Below are positions 53,549 through 62,981 of a stretch of DNA of 64,000 nucleotides, one piece after another. Numbering within the stretch: the stretch's first letter is position 1; every line of letters begins with the position of its first letter. Source of the stretch: JACIYW01 sp014359745 (GTDB taxonomy: Bacteria > Pseudomonadota > Alphaproteobacteria > Rhodobacterales > Rhodobacteraceae). The position numbers and the translations under genes were made by a program. The stretch spans positions 9,261 through 73,260 of the forward strand of contig JBNPWE010000015.1 in NCBI GenBank assembly GCA_050433985.1, read 5' to 3'. The notes beneath the pieces were generated by a model, which saw only the letters and a program-made list of their open reading frames with translations, was not told the DNA's origin and searched no databases.

Positions 53549-55354
53549 TCAGAAAGAAATCCTTGTTGTGATCGTCGCAGGCCCGTCCAGCGTGAGTTCG
53601 AGCACCGGCAGATCGTCCTTTCGCAGGTAATAGCGCGACTCGGGTGCGCGGGTAAGGTTGAGATGCGGCAAGCAGCCCTCTGCCTTGATGTGCAAGGACA
53701 TCCCGCCGCCGGTGACGGTGAAATCCCCCAGCGCATAATCCCCCGGCGCCATCCGCCAGCGCAGGCAGGCCTGCCCGAACTGCCCGCCGATCCGGTCGGT
53801 GACCGTCAGGTGCCCGTCGCCCAACACCACCCGGCGGTGATGCCGCGCACCATGCCCATCGGTATAGCCTGCCTCGGCCACCTGCCCGCCTTGCGTCGCG
53901 TGCACCGGCTCGACCGCCTCGGCCGCCAGCCAGTCGCCAAACAGGAACCGTCCCAGCCTTGGCATTTGATCGCGCCCGTCAAATTCCACCGTGTTATGCG
54001 CGCCTGTGCCGCCGAACCACTCGGCCCCTTCGGCGTTATAGCTATAGGTGCCCGCATCGCGCAGCAGGTTGCGGCCACCGTGCCAGAGGTCGAGATGCAG
54101 CGCATCCGCCTGACCGGGGCGAAACCGAAACCGCGGATAGCGCAGCACCGCCAGCGCCCGGCCCCGGCGCAGCACATGATAACCGCCATCGTCAAAGCTG
54201 CGCGCAGGCGCCGTTGCGCGCGCCTCGGGCAGGGCGATCCCCAGCCAGGCCGCCGCATCGTCCCACGGCCCCGCGTCAAAGGCCCGCCGCCCGTGGAAAA
54301 GCGCCATTCCCAACTGCACCGAAGGCCGGAAATCCCGGTAATCGCTGTCGGTCAGCGGCATCAGCCGCGCGCCGTCATTGGCGCCGATATTGGGCGCGTC
54401 GCCGCTTTCGGCATCGGTCATCGCGAAAAGCCACGTGGCGGCCGCCGAAAGGCGTGCATTGAGAGCCCCGGAAAACGCGGGCAGGCTTTGATGCCGCCGC
54501 CACGCCTCGGCCAACGCATAGCTGTCAAGCATGACCCGGTGATAGGTGACGGAATACTGGCTGAAACTGCCCTCCGCCCCGATCAGAGCCCGCGCGCGTT
54601 CCTCCAGCAGATGCCGCCCCTTGCGCGCCCAGGCCCCGGCGCGCGGATGGTGGCCCGCCAGAAAACTGCCGCCGATGAACAGCGCCGCCGCCTCGGATGT
54701 GCCGTGGTTGTTGGCCTGCCCGATGGCATAGGAGGTGGTCGGCGCGATCCGCCGCAAATGCGCGACCAGCAGCGCCACCAGCCCCGGCTCTGGCCGATCG
54801 TCCTGCCCCAGTATCCAGGCCACCAGACACAGATGCATCACCCGGATCGACGCCTCTTGCCCGCATTTCCAGTTCGGCCCCTTGTAGGGCGGGTTTTGCG
54901 CCGCCCAATCGCCCAGCCATTGGTTTAGCCGCGCCAGCGCCCGCGCATCGCCATGGGCGGCCTCGGTGCCCCAGGCGACGGCCCAATCCAGCCGCGACAA
55001 TTCCCACAGCCCCTTGATATCGCCGCTGCCGAAATCCCCGATCCGCCACCAGTCGCGCGATGCATCGGGTTGCGGCCGATCCGAGAACGGGTTGGCGAAC
55101 CAGTCGGGCGGCTGATCGGGCAAGGGGGGGCGATACCACCCGAAATAAAGCGCGGTTTCCCGCCACTGACGATTGGGCGCGGGGATCTCGGCGCGCCCGG
55201 CGGCTGCCCGGTAAAACGGCCCCCGCGGGATCGCGCCGCGCAGCCGCTGTACCGGATGCCAGCCGCTGCGCAGCCCCAACCGATACATCGCCACCCGTGC
55301 GATATTGCCCGGCCCCAACCGGGCCAGCGTGCGCAGCCTGGCAAGACGGCTCAT
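53549..55354 (-). CDS. Heparinase II/III family protein
   Basis: I chose the ATG at 55354, which overlaps the upstream stop (ATGA). The 601-residue protein has an alpha-helical toroid domain (LWELSRLDWAVAWGTEAAHG, NNHGTSEAAALFIGGSFLAG, SQYSVTYHRVMLDSYALAEA) and a C-terminal beta-sandwich lyase domain (GTGAHNTVEFDGRDQM, SFDDGGYHVLRRG). Family members cleave uronic-acid polysaccharides by elimination. No secretion signal is obvious. Its presence beside wecB/wecC suggests a ManNAcA-type polymer as natural context. Confidence 0.88.
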   Translation of the reverse strand: MSRLARLRTLARLGPGNIARVAMYRLGLRSGWHPVQRLRGAIPRGPFYRAAAGRAEIPAPNRQWRETALYFGWYRPPLPDQPPDWFANPFSDRPQPDASRDWWRIGDFGSGDIKGLWELSRLDWAVAWGTEAAHGDARALARLNQWLGDWAAQNPPYKGPNWKCGQEASIRVMHLCLVAWILGQDDRPEPGLVALLVAHLRRIAPTTSYAIGQANNHGTSEAAALFIGGSFLAGHHPRAGAWARKGRHLLEERARALIGAEGSFSQYSVTYHRVMLDSYALAEAWRRHQSLPAFSGALNARLSAAATWLFAMTDAESGDAPNIGANDGARLMPLTDSDYRDFRPSVQLGMALFHGRRAFDAGPWDDAAAWLGIALPEARATAPARSFDDGGYHVLRRGRALAVLRYPRFRFRPGQADALHLDLWHGGRNLLRDAGTYSYNAEGAEWFGGTGAHNTVEFDGRDQMPRLGRFLFGDWLAAEAVEPVHATQGGQVAEAGYTDGHGARHHRRVVLGDGHLTVTDRIGGQFGQACLRWRMAPGDYALGDFTVTGGGMSLHIKAEGCLPHLNLTRAPESRYYLRKDDLPVLELTLDGPATITTRISF

Positions 55355-57474
55355 GCCTGCGCGCGCAACTGCTCTGCGATGTCCAGCGTCACGCGCGCCA
55401 CCTCGAACAGCTCTTCCGCCGGGATCGGCGCGGCACTGCCCTGTTCCACCGCCGCAAGAAAGGCCGCCGCGCAGGCCCTCTGTCCCTTGTCCTGCCGCCA
55501 CAGGCTCTGCTTCTTGAACCCCGGCCAGTTGAAACCGCGCAGCTTCAGGAAGTTATCCAGTTGCAAGGTGCGCCCCCCGGCGAACACCTCGACCCGCTCC
55601 TTGGGAAAGGAGGCCCCGCCATTCGCCAGATAATGAATGGTGCCGAACGACCCGTCCGCAAAGCCCAGCATGATCGCGGCCTTGTCCTCGGTCACGGCCT
55701 CTGCATCGGTATCGCCCATCCGGCGCGCCTGCACGGACGTGATGGGGGCACCCGCAAGAAACCGCATCAGATCGATGTAATGGCAGGCCTCGCCGATGAT
55801 GCGCCCGCCGCCGACAGCCGGGTCTTGCGTCCAGTGATCGGCGGGAATGGCGCCTGCATTCATCACCATGACAAAGCTCTTGGGCGCGCCAACCGCGCCC
55901 AAAAGCCGCTTCATCACCTGCACCTGCGGGGCAAAGCGGCGGTTGAAACCGACCATCAAATGCCGCCCGCTCGTCGCATGCGCGGTTTGCACATCGTCCA
56001 ACTCGTCCCGGCTAAGCGCCAGCGGCTTTTCCACGAACACATGCTTGCCCGCGCGCAGCGCCTGCGCGGTCAGGCGCGCGTGGCTGTTGTGGCGGGTCAC
56101 GATGGCGACGGTGTTGATCTCGGGGTCGGCGATCAGCGCGTCGGTATCCGACGTTGCCGTCGCAAATCCGCCCGTGCGCCCGTGCAGCACCGCATTGGTG
56201 CCCCCCGCCGAGGCGATCATGTGCAGCCGCGCCCCCGCCGCCTTGAAGGCCGGGATCAGCATCCGCGAAGCATAGTTGCCAGCCCCGATAAACCCCACCA
56301 CCGGCTTGCCCGCGGCAATCGCCGGGCCGGGCGCATGCAGCGCCACATGCGTGCCATGCCGTGCCTCGACCGGATGCGCATAGGTCAGCACGATGCCCAG
56401 TGCCGATTTGTCGCGGCTCAGCAACTCATAGGCGCGCGGGGCCTCTTCAAACGCCACCCGGTGGCTGATCAGCGGCCCGACATTCAGCGCGCCCGAGGCC
56501 AGCAAATCCAGCACCGCCTGGAAATTGCGCTGCTCGGTCCAGCGCACGAAACCGATGGGATAATCCTGCCCCCCCTCCTCATAGGCGGGATCGTAGCGCC
56601 CCGGCCCGTAGGAACACGATACCTGAAAGCTCAGTTCCTTCTCATAGAAATCCGCGCGGTTCAGCTCCAGCCCGGTCACGCCCACCAACACGATCCGCCC
56701 GCGCTTGCGGCACATGCGCGCGGCCTGGGTGATCGGGTCGCTCGACTTGGTGGAGGCGGTGACGATCACCCCGTCCACGCCCACACCCCGGCTGAACGCA
56801 AGGCCCGCCGCCACCGGGTCTTCGCCCGCAGCCGGGTTGCACACCTGCGCCCCGAACCGCCGCGCCAGCGCCAGCTTGCCCGCGTCGAAATCCACCGCCA
56901 GAACCCGGCAGCCCTGCGCGCGCAGCATCTGCACCGTCAGAAGCCCGATCAGCCCGACACCGGTCACCACGAAACTCTCGCCCAGCGTCGGCTGCGCGAG
57001 GCGAATACCCTGCAACCCGATACTGGCCACCACCACAAAGGCCGCCGCCTCGTCGCTCACCCCCTCGGGGATGCGCGCGCACAGGTTGCGCGGCACGCTG
57101 ACCACATCGGCATGCGGCCCGTTCGACACCACCCGGTCGCCGGGCGCAAACCCCTCTGCCCCGCTTTCGCGCACCACACCCACGTTGCAATAGCCCAGTG
57201 GAACGGGCTGCGCGAGCTTCGAGCGCACCGCATCCACCGTCGTCATCAACCCGTCGGTCGCCACCTTGTCGAGCACCTGGCGCACCTTTTCAGGCTGTTG
57301 CCGCGCCTTGGAGATCACACCCGCCCGCCCGAAATCCACCAGCATCCGCTCGGTGCCGGTGGAGATCAGCGAAACCGTGCTGTCAATCAGCACCTGCCCC
57401 TTGCGCGCCCGCGGGGCCGGGGCCTCGACCAGTTCGGACTGGCCGGTGGAGAGGTTCTGGAGGATTTGTTTCAT
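55351..57474 (-). CDS. Bi-domain oxidoreductase: MDR dehydrogenase fused to Gfo/Idh/MocA
   Basis: I chose the ATG at 57474 (MKQILQNLSTGQSELVEAPA; AGAGGGA upstream). The 707-residue protein joins a zinc-type medium-chain dehydrogenase (residues about 1-350, GYCNVGVVRESG, FVVTGVGLIGLLTVQMLRAQ) to a Gfo/Idh/MocA oxidoreductase (residues about 375-705, VVGFIGAGNYASRMLIPAFK, HVFVEKPLAL). Such fusions occur beside heparinase genes in polysaccharide loci. They probably oxidise or epimerise a nucleotide sugar. The true substrate is not known. Confidence 0.9.
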   Translation of the reverse strand: MKQILQNLSTGQSELVEAPAPRARKGQVLIDSTVSLISTGTERMLVDFGRAGVISKARQQPEKVRQVLDKVATDGLMTTVDAVRSKLAQPVPLGYCNVGVVRESGAEGFAPGDRVVSNGPHADVVSVPRNLCARIPEGVSDEAAAFVVVASIGLQGIRLAQPTLGESFVVTGVGLIGLLTVQMLRAQGCRVLAVDFDAGKLALARRFGAQVCNPAAGEDPVAAGLAFSRGVGVDGVIVTASTKSSDPITQAARMCRKRGRIVLVGVTGLELNRADFYEKELSFQVSCSYGPGRYDPAYEEGGQDYPIGFVRWTEQRNFQAVLDLLASGALNVGPLISHRVAFEEAPRAYELLSRDKSALGIVLTYAHPVEARHGTHVALHAPGPAIAAGKPVVGFIGAGNYASRMLIPAFKAAGARLHMIASAGGTNAVLHGRTGGFATATSDTDALIADPEINTVAIVTRHNSHARLTAQALRAGKHVFVEKPLALSRDELDDVQTAHATSGRHLMVGFNRRFAPQVQVMKRLLGAVGAPKSFVMVMNAGAIPADHWTQDPAVGGGRIIGEACHYIDLMRFLAGAPITSVQARRMGDTDAEAVTEDKAAIMLGFADGSFGTIHYLANGGASFPKERVEVFAGGRTLQLDNFLKLRGFNWPGFKKQSLWRQDKGQRACAAAFLAAVEQGSAAPIPAEELFEVARVTLDIAEQLRAQA

Positions 57475-58625
57475 GGGGATACGTCCCTCTTTGCATGTCT
57501 GAGACTCACCCAGTAGAAACATAAGGTGACAATCACTGACGGGCCTGTTGCGATAAACGGATCCTGTAATATCTTGGTTACAAATATGAAAACACTGCCA
57601 AAAAGCGCACACGCAATGATCGAAATTGCGGTGACTGATATGTTGTTCTGTCCTCTTGAGGCAAGAGCTGCGTATGCAGTAGGCTGAAGCAAAATTGCGC
57701 CAGATGACAGTAGCAGGTCCACCCGCGAAAATTGTCTATCTTTGAAGGCATAATCAAATAGCATCGGTAAAATCAGGGACGCCACCAGCGTAAATATCGC
57801 AAAGCTTACAGCGTATCTCAGAAGTGCCTCTCTCGTTTCTTTGCAATTCCCATTTGTGAACACCATCTGCAAGTACATTTGCGCTTGCGGCAACGGAACG
57901 AGGTTGAAGTACCGCCCGGCCATTATGACAGAAACAAAAATCTTATATTGCCCAATCACAGTTGCGGAGAACCCGAACCACGAAAGAAACAGAATATTAA
58001 CTGTTGTGAGCACAACCGTCGGAAGTCTGAATGTGAACCCATTCAGAACTTCGCCGAAGTTGAGGGAGCCAAGCTTGATAATTCGTCCCCAGCCATTCCG
58101 TATCCAATATCCGCAGAATAAAGCCACCGATGCGGACATGCCCAAAGTTAGGCCCACAATCAATTCCCAACCCGGAAGAAATATATGTGATAAGCCAAAA
58201 CCAATCAAGTAGGTGAAAAGTAATCCAGAACTTGATACGGCAACGATACCGATTGCATTTTCACTGAATGAAATCGCAGCAAAGAAGGTGTTGCTCAAAT
58301 AAAGAATGAGTAGCAGAGTCAATAAAGGCAAACCAAAGTTTTCCGCCCCCGATATATATAATGATGCAAAACAGGTGCAGCAGGAAATAAAAAACCCTAG
58401 CAATATGTTCGATACGTTAAGAATTCTTTCGTCGTGTAATGCGCTTCTGTTACAGATGGTTTGAACGATTGGCTCGAATATCGCCTGAGAGAGTAACACG
58501 GATGAAAGGAAGATGATTTGTTGCCCAAAGCTTTCCAAGCCTAAAAGCATGGGTGCAACAAAAGACTGAAATGCCATTAGGAATATGCTTGTAGCTTGAA
58601 AAATAGGACCGTACTTTCTACTCAT
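57471..58625 (-). CDS. Polysaccharide flippase-like membrane protein (Wzx-type), AT-rich
   Basis: The 384-residue protein is almost entirely hydrophobic, with about 12 predicted membrane segments (SFVAPMLLGLESFGQQIIFL, LTLLLILYLSNTFFAAISFS). Sequence likeness to known Wzx is weak, as usual for flippases. Base composition is clearly more AT-rich than its neighbours. The ATG at 58625 overlaps the polymerase stop by 8 bases. Its role would be moving lipid-linked repeat units across the inner membrane. Confidence 0.7.
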   Translation of the reverse strand: MSRKYGPIFQATSIFLMAFQSFVAPMLLGLESFGQQIIFLSSVLLSQAIFEPIVQTICNRSALHDERILNVSNILLGFFISCCTCFASLYISGAENFGLPLLTLLLILYLSNTFFAAISFSENAIGIVAVSSSGLLFTYLIGFGLSHIFLPGWELIVGLTLGMSASVALFCGYWIRNGWGRIIKLGSLNFGEVLNGFTFRLPTVVLTTVNILFLSWFGFSATVIGQYKIFVSVIMAGRYFNLVPLPQAQMYLQMVFTNGNCKETREALLRYAVSFAIFTLVASLILPMLFDYAFKDRQFSRVDLLLSSGAILLQPTAYAALASRGQNNISVTAISIIACALFGSVFIFVTKILQDPFIATGPSVIVTLCFYWVSLRHAKRDVSP

Positions 58626-59796
58626 GAGACTGCGAGCCACGCAATCTATTGATGACTACAAGTGCTGCTGTCATTACAATGATCATCTGAACTTGTCTAA
58701 ACGACGCAGACACGTGAAAATACGCAATAAGAGTAGTCGCCACCACCCAACAGGCTTCGACGACGCTATTCATATTTTTGATCAGCGCTGTACTATTTCT
58801 CACAATCGGGGCTATCATGATGATCGCTAGTATCGCAGATCCAAACACTCCAAAAGCCATCAAGCTGTAGGCGGATATATTGTGGATGTATGGGACAAAA
58901 TCGTCAGAGAAAAGCTCTTGCGCACTTGGGGGTCTTGTTAGTGCGATAGGCACAGGGTAGCCTGCACCATTACCGAAAATGGGTGATTGCGAGAACGCAT
59001 GTAGTGCAAAATCGATTTCAAGGCTTCGCACAGTATCCCCAGATGAATAATTAAAACGATCAACTAAATATGAAAAATAGTCAGGATTGAATAACACATA
59101 GAGACCTGCAGAAACCCCGAGCATAGTCAGTCCAATTAGCGCCCTAGGGTTATAAAGGCTTCGAAAACGAAAAATCGCAGCAGCCAGCGCCAATAATAAT
59201 TGAGAACGATAACCTGAAGCAAAAATCAGTATTAGAAAAAGCCATATCAGCGGAAACCGGTAATGAGGTGGGATGCGATGGTCATATAAGGCGAAAATGA
59301 AACCTACCATACCCAGTGGTACGAGCATTGCCGATGACGTATAGGTCAAACGCGCTATATCGCCCGTCATAACGGCTAGTAGACTGCCGAAGTCGAAGGC
59401 TACGATTTGAGCTGCCCAGACCACACAAGATAGTAGGAGCAAATTAGGAAGTTGCGAAATCAAAGGTTTAGGAAGCTGATAAAGCAAGATATAAAAAAAC
59501 AACATAAAGAAAGGAACAATACCGCGAAATATATCATTTACGGACATGCCACTTACTAGGCCCATAATAATGTTTATAGGCATAACAAAAGAAATGAAGA
59601 CCAAGACGAGCGACCCTATGGCATCAAGTCTTATTACGCCTCTGCGAGCTTGGATGGTGACCACCAAAAGACTCGCTGACGCTAATAAAAACAATAGGGA
59701 ATTCACTGACCGTAGTTCTGGAACAAACGGGAGAAATCCAATTGACGTAAAGAAAGCAGGCAGCGCGTACTTCACGTTTTCACCCCGTAGAACCAT
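58618..59796 (-). CDS. Polysaccharide polymerase-like membrane protein (Wzy-type), AT-rich
   Basis: The 392-residue protein has about ten membrane segments and one larger periplasmic loop (residues about 270-320, with IFGNGAGYPVPIALTRPPSA and QELFSDDF), the layout of Wzy/O-antigen ligase-like polymerases. Composition is AT-rich, as for the flippase that follows. It should polymerise repeat units in the periplasm. Homology cannot be proven by eye; the assignment rests on topology and neighbours. Confidence 0.65.
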   Translation of the reverse strand: MVLRGENVKYALPAFFTSIGFLPFVPELRSVNSLLFLLASASLLVVTIQARRGVIRLDAIGSLVLVFISFVMPINIIMGLVSGMSVNDIFRGIVPFFMLFFYILLYQLPKPLISQLPNLLLLSCVVWAAQIVAFDFGSLLAVMTGDIARLTYTSSAMLVPLGMVGFIFALYDHRIPPHYRFPLIWLFLILIFASGYRSQLLLALAAAIFRFRSLYNPRALIGLTMLGVSAGLYVLFNPDYFSYLVDRFNYSSGDTVRSLEIDFALHAFSQSPIFGNGAGYPVPIALTRPPSAQELFSDDFVPYIHNISAYSLMAFGVFGSAILAIIMIAPIVRNSTALIKNMNSVVEACWVVATTLIAYFHVSASFRQVQMIIVMTAALVVINRLRGSQSHE

Positions 59797-59866
59797 TTAA
59801 AGGAGCAAATAACCACGGCGTATTGCAGCTTTTAATTGCAAAACTATACACCCTGTCTTTCCCCAC

Positions 59867-61129
59867 TCACCCCCAAACCCCCCGCGCATCCACGATCCTG
59901 CCCTCGGGCCGGGGCGTCGTCTTGAAGGGCTTGTGATCGACCAGCATCACATGCACCTCCGCCCGCACCTCTTCCAACGGCACCAACGTGCCCGCCCCCA
60001 GCCCCTCGGGCAGGGCGGTCACGTTCGGCTCTATGATCCGCAGCGGCCCCGCATGTTCCGCCGCGATGCGCCGCGCGATATCGAGCGCGGGACTTTCGCG
60101 CAGGTCGTCGATATCGGGCTTGAACGCCAGCCCATAGATCGCCACCGTCACCTCGCCCGCCGTGCGCCCCGGTTCCTCCATCAGATGCGCGCCGATCGCC
60201 GCGCGCACCTTGTCCAGCACCCAGCCCGGCTTGGCGTCGTTCACCTCGCGCGCCGTCGCGATCAGCCGCGCCTCATCGGGGGCAGAGGCCACGATGAACC
60301 AGGGATCGACCGCGATGCAATGCCCCCCCACCCCCGGCCCCGGTTGCAGGATATTGACCCGGGGGTGGCGGTTGGCCAGCCGGATCAGCTCCCACACATC
60401 CATGTCCAGCCGGTCGCAGATCACCGAAAGCTCGTTGGCAAAGGCGATGTTGACGTCGCGAAAGCTGTTCTCGGTCAGCTTGGCCATTTCCGCCACCCGC
60501 GGCCCCGTCGCGATCACGCAATCGCCGGTGACAAAGGTGCGGTAAAGATCGGCCGCCATGTCCGAACAGCGCCGCGTCATGCCGCCGATCACCCGGTCAT
60601 TGGTGATCAGTTCCTGCATCACCTTGCCCGGCAGCACCCGTTCGGGGCAATGCGCGATGCGGATATCCGACGCCGCGCCCGCATCCTGCGGAAAGCTCAG
60701 GTCAGGGCGCGCCTCGGCCAGCCAGCCCGCCAGCGCCTCGGTCGCCCCCACCGGCGAGGTGCTTTCCAGGATCACCAGATTGCCAGCGGTCAGCACCGGC
60801 GCGATCGACCGGGCCGCCGCCTGAATATAGCGCAGGTCGGGGTCGTGGTTTTCGCCCCTGAACGGGGTGGGAACCGCGATCAGGAACGCCTCGGCCGGTT
60901 CGGGCGTGGTCGTGGCGCGCAGATAGCCCTCATGCACGGCGGCATGCACCACCATGTCCAGGTCGGGCTCGACAATATGGATCCGGCCGCGGTTGATCGT
61001 GTCGACCGCCGTCTGGTTCACATCGACGCCCACCACCTCTATCTTGCGCGACGCGAACATCGCTGCGGTCGGCAGGCCAATATAGCCAAGCCCGATCACC
61101 GAAATACGTCTGAAATCATGTGCTTTCAT
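59867..61129 (-). CDS. wecC: UDP-N-acetyl-D-mannosamine dehydrogenase
   Basis: The 420-residue enzyme (ATG at 61129) has the NAD motif VIGLGYIGLPTAAMFASR, the segment LTENSFRDVNIAFANELSVI, and the catalytic Cys in GPGVGGHCIAVDPWF. It oxidises UDP-ManNAc to UDP-ManNAcA. The start shares one base with the wecB stop (TGATG), so the two are coupled. Similar enzymes can act on UDP-GlcNAc; the wecB neighbour favours ManNAc. Confidence 0.92.
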   Translation of the reverse strand: MKAHDFRRISVIGLGYIGLPTAAMFASRKIEVVGVDVNQTAVDTINRGRIHIVEPDLDMVVHAAVHEGYLRATTTPEPAEAFLIAVPTPFRGENHDPDLRYIQAAARSIAPVLTAGNLVILESTSPVGATEALAGWLAEARPDLSFPQDAGAASDIRIAHCPERVLPGKVMQELITNDRVIGGMTRRCSDMAADLYRTFVTGDCVIATGPRVAEMAKLTENSFRDVNIAFANELSVICDRLDMDVWELIRLANRHPRVNILQPGPGVGGHCIAVDPWFIVASAPDEARLIATAREVNDAKPGWVLDKVRAAIGAHLMEEPGRTAGEVTVAIYGLAFKPDIDDLRESPALDIARRIAAEHAGPLRIIEPNVTALPEGLGAGTLVPLEEVRAEVHVMLVDHKPFKTTPRPEGRIVDARGVWG

Positions 61130-62268
61130 CACTGGTCACTTTTCATCCGCGTTGCAAAGTCAAGAATGCCGGCCAGGATGCGCGGGGCGGCCCGGCCGTC
61201 TCCATAAGGGTTGTGGGCGCGGGCCATGCGGTCATGGGCGGCGGGATCGTCCAGCAACGTGGTGACCTGCGCCACGATCAGATCGGCATCGGTGCCCACC
61301 AGCCGCACGGTGCCCGCCTCGACCGCCTCGGGGCGTTCGGTGGTGTCGCGCATCACCAGCACCGGCTTGCCCAGCGATGGCGCCTCTTCCTGCACCCCGC
61401 CCGAATCGGTCAGGATGATATCGGCGCGCCGCATCAGATGCACGAAAGGCAGGTAATCCTGCGGCGCGATCAGGGAAACGCGGCCCCGCGCCGCCAGCCG
61501 CGCCTCGACCGGGCCTTTCACATTCGGGTTCAGGTGCACGGGATAGATGATCTGCACATCGCTGCGTTCGGCCAGGCGGGCCAGGGCATCGCAGATCCGT
61601 TCGAACCCGTCGCCAAAGCTTTCGCGGCGATGGCCGGTGACCAGGATCATCCGCTTGCCCGGATCGATGCCGAATTCGGCATCGAATGCGGCGCTTTGCG
61701 CGGTATCCTCGTCAAGCTTGCGCACCACATCCAGCAGCGCATCGATCACGGTGTTGCCGGTGACATGGATATGCGCATCGTTCACGTTCTCGGCCAGCAG
61801 ATTGGCGCGCGACCGTTCGGTGGGCGCAAAATGCAGCCGGGTGATGGCGCCGGCGACCTTGCGGTTGACCTCTTCGGGCCATGGCGAATAGATATTGCCG
61901 GTGCGCAGCCCCGCCTCGACATGGCCGACGGGGATGCGCTGATAATAGGCGGCAAGCGCGGTGGCCAGCGTGGTGGTGGTATCGCCATGCACCAGCACAA
62001 GATCGGGTGCGAACTCTTCGAAGACCGGCTTCAAACCGGCCAGCACGCTTGCGGTGATCTCGGTCAGGCCCTGCCCCGGCTTCATGATATCAAGATCATG
62101 ATCGGGCGTGATCTCAAACAGATGCAAGACCTGATCCAGCATTTCGCGGTGCTGCGCCGTAACCGCGACGCGCGCGTCCACATCGGGGCAGGCGGCCAGC
62201 GCCCTGACCACGGGCGCCATCTTGATCGCCTCGGGCCGGGTTCCGAAAACCGAAATCACCTTTATCAT
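61129..62268 (-). CDS. wecB: UDP-N-acetylglucosamine 2-epimerase (non-hydrolysing)
   Basis: The 379-residue enzyme starts MIKVISVFGTRPEAIKMAPV, the family signature, and carries VLVHGDTTTTLATALAAYYQ, HVEAGLRTGNIYSPWPEEVN and TDSGGVQEEAPSLGKPVLVM. It interconverts UDP-GlcNAc and UDP-ManNAc and feeds WecC. It is the first gene of the minus-strand wecB-wecC pair, preceded by an 84-base gap from the MarR gene. Confidence 0.95.
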   Translation of the reverse strand: MIKVISVFGTRPEAIKMAPVVRALAACPDVDARVAVTAQHREMLDQVLHLFEITPDHDLDIMKPGQGLTEITASVLAGLKPVFEEFAPDLVLVHGDTTTTLATALAAYYQRIPVGHVEAGLRTGNIYSPWPEEVNRKVAGAITRLHFAPTERSRANLLAENVNDAHIHVTGNTVIDALLDVVRKLDEDTAQSAAFDAEFGIDPGKRMILVTGHRRESFGDGFERICDALARLAERSDVQIIYPVHLNPNVKGPVEARLAARGRVSLIAPQDYLPFVHLMRRADIILTDSGGVQEEAPSLGKPVLVMRDTTERPEAVEAGTVRLVGTDADLIVAQVTTLLDDPAAHDRMARAHNPYGDGRAAPRILAGILDFATRMKSDQ

Positions 62269-62352
62269 CTTACCATAGTCCTTTTGGTCTCGGGCCTTGG
62301 CCCCGTGTCTGCCACGGCAAGCCGTTTGTCATGGGGGCGCGGTGGGGTGACA

Positions 62353-62712
62353 TCAGTCAGAATTCGGGGGCAAAGGGTGGGGCAGGCCGCGCATTTCGCC
62401 GCGCAGGCTCTCGATCTCGGCTTTCAGGTCTTCGTATTCGGCGATCTTGCGGGCCAGGAACCGACGGGTGATTGCGGCCTTGCGCGCCATGCCCGCGGGC
62501 GTCAGAACATAGGCATAGCGTCGCTTGTCGGCCGCCCGCGAAAAATTGCCGATCTTGATCAGGCCCTTTTCGACCAAGGCGTTCAGCACATAGTTGGTCC
62601 GCCCCAGTGCGATACCCAGCTTCGCGGCAAGCGCGCGCTGGCTTATCTCGGGGTCCAGTTCCAGAATGCGCAGCACGCGGAAATGGATGTCTTCCTCGGC
62701 GCTGCGGTTCAT
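62353..62712 (-). CDS. MarR-family EPS-associated transcriptional regulator
   Basis: The 119-residue protein is a short winged helix (HFRVLRILELDPEISQRALA, KLGIALGRTNYVLNALVEKG) with a C-terminal coiled coil (RRFLARKIAEYEDLKAEIES). This matches the EPS-associated MarR group found beside exopolysaccharide genes. It diverges from a NusG/RfaH-like gene and probably controls this locus. The perfect 11-base inverted repeat at 62942-62967 is a candidate operator. Confidence 0.85.
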   Translation of the reverse strand: MNRSAEEDIHFRVLRILELDPEISQRALAAKLGIALGRTNYVLNALVEKGLIKIGNFSRAADKRRYAYVLTPAGMARKAAITRRFLARKIAEYEDLKAEIESLRGEMRGLPHPLPPNSD

Positions 62713-62905
62713 CGGGCCTCGCAGGCGGCCACGTCGATCGATCCACGGCTACCGCAGTGCAGCCCGAATCGTCCGGGTTCTGCAACTATCTGAAATCCCG
62801 TTTCTTTTCTCGTGGCCGACGGCATGGTGCGATGGTCATATCCCGGTTTTCGGCTTTGGGAAAGCCCCGGCTTGGTGGCGCGGCCGGTTTCGGGGGCAGT
62901 CTTTT

Positions 62906-62928
62906 CCGGTTGCGGTGCCGGTTGCGGT
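62906..62928 (+). repeat. 11-bp direct repeat in the MarR-RfaH intergenic region
   Basis: CCGGTTGCGGT occurs twice with a one-base spacer. It lies 54-76 bases before the RfaH-like start and could be part of the regulatory region. Confidence 0.6.
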
Positions 62929-62941
62929 TGCATGGCGCGCG

Positions 62942-62967
62942 CGTTTCGTTCATTTCTGAACGAAACG
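62942..62967. promoter_or_regulatory. Perfect 11-bp inverted repeat before the RfaH-like gene
   Basis: Arms CGTTTCGTTCA and TGAACGAAACG surround the loop TTTC and end 14 bases before the ATG at 62982. It could be a binding site for the divergent MarR regulator, or a hairpin in the 5' untranslated RNA that covers the ribosome site. Confidence 0.6.
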
Positions 62968-62981
62968 GGGTTCGCCACACC

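Noticed and set aside
55060..57516. An 818-codon plus-strand open frame
   Set aside because: It is antisense to the bi-domain oxidoreductase and heparinase genes, has no recognisable domain and is Arg/His-rich as expected of an antisense frame.
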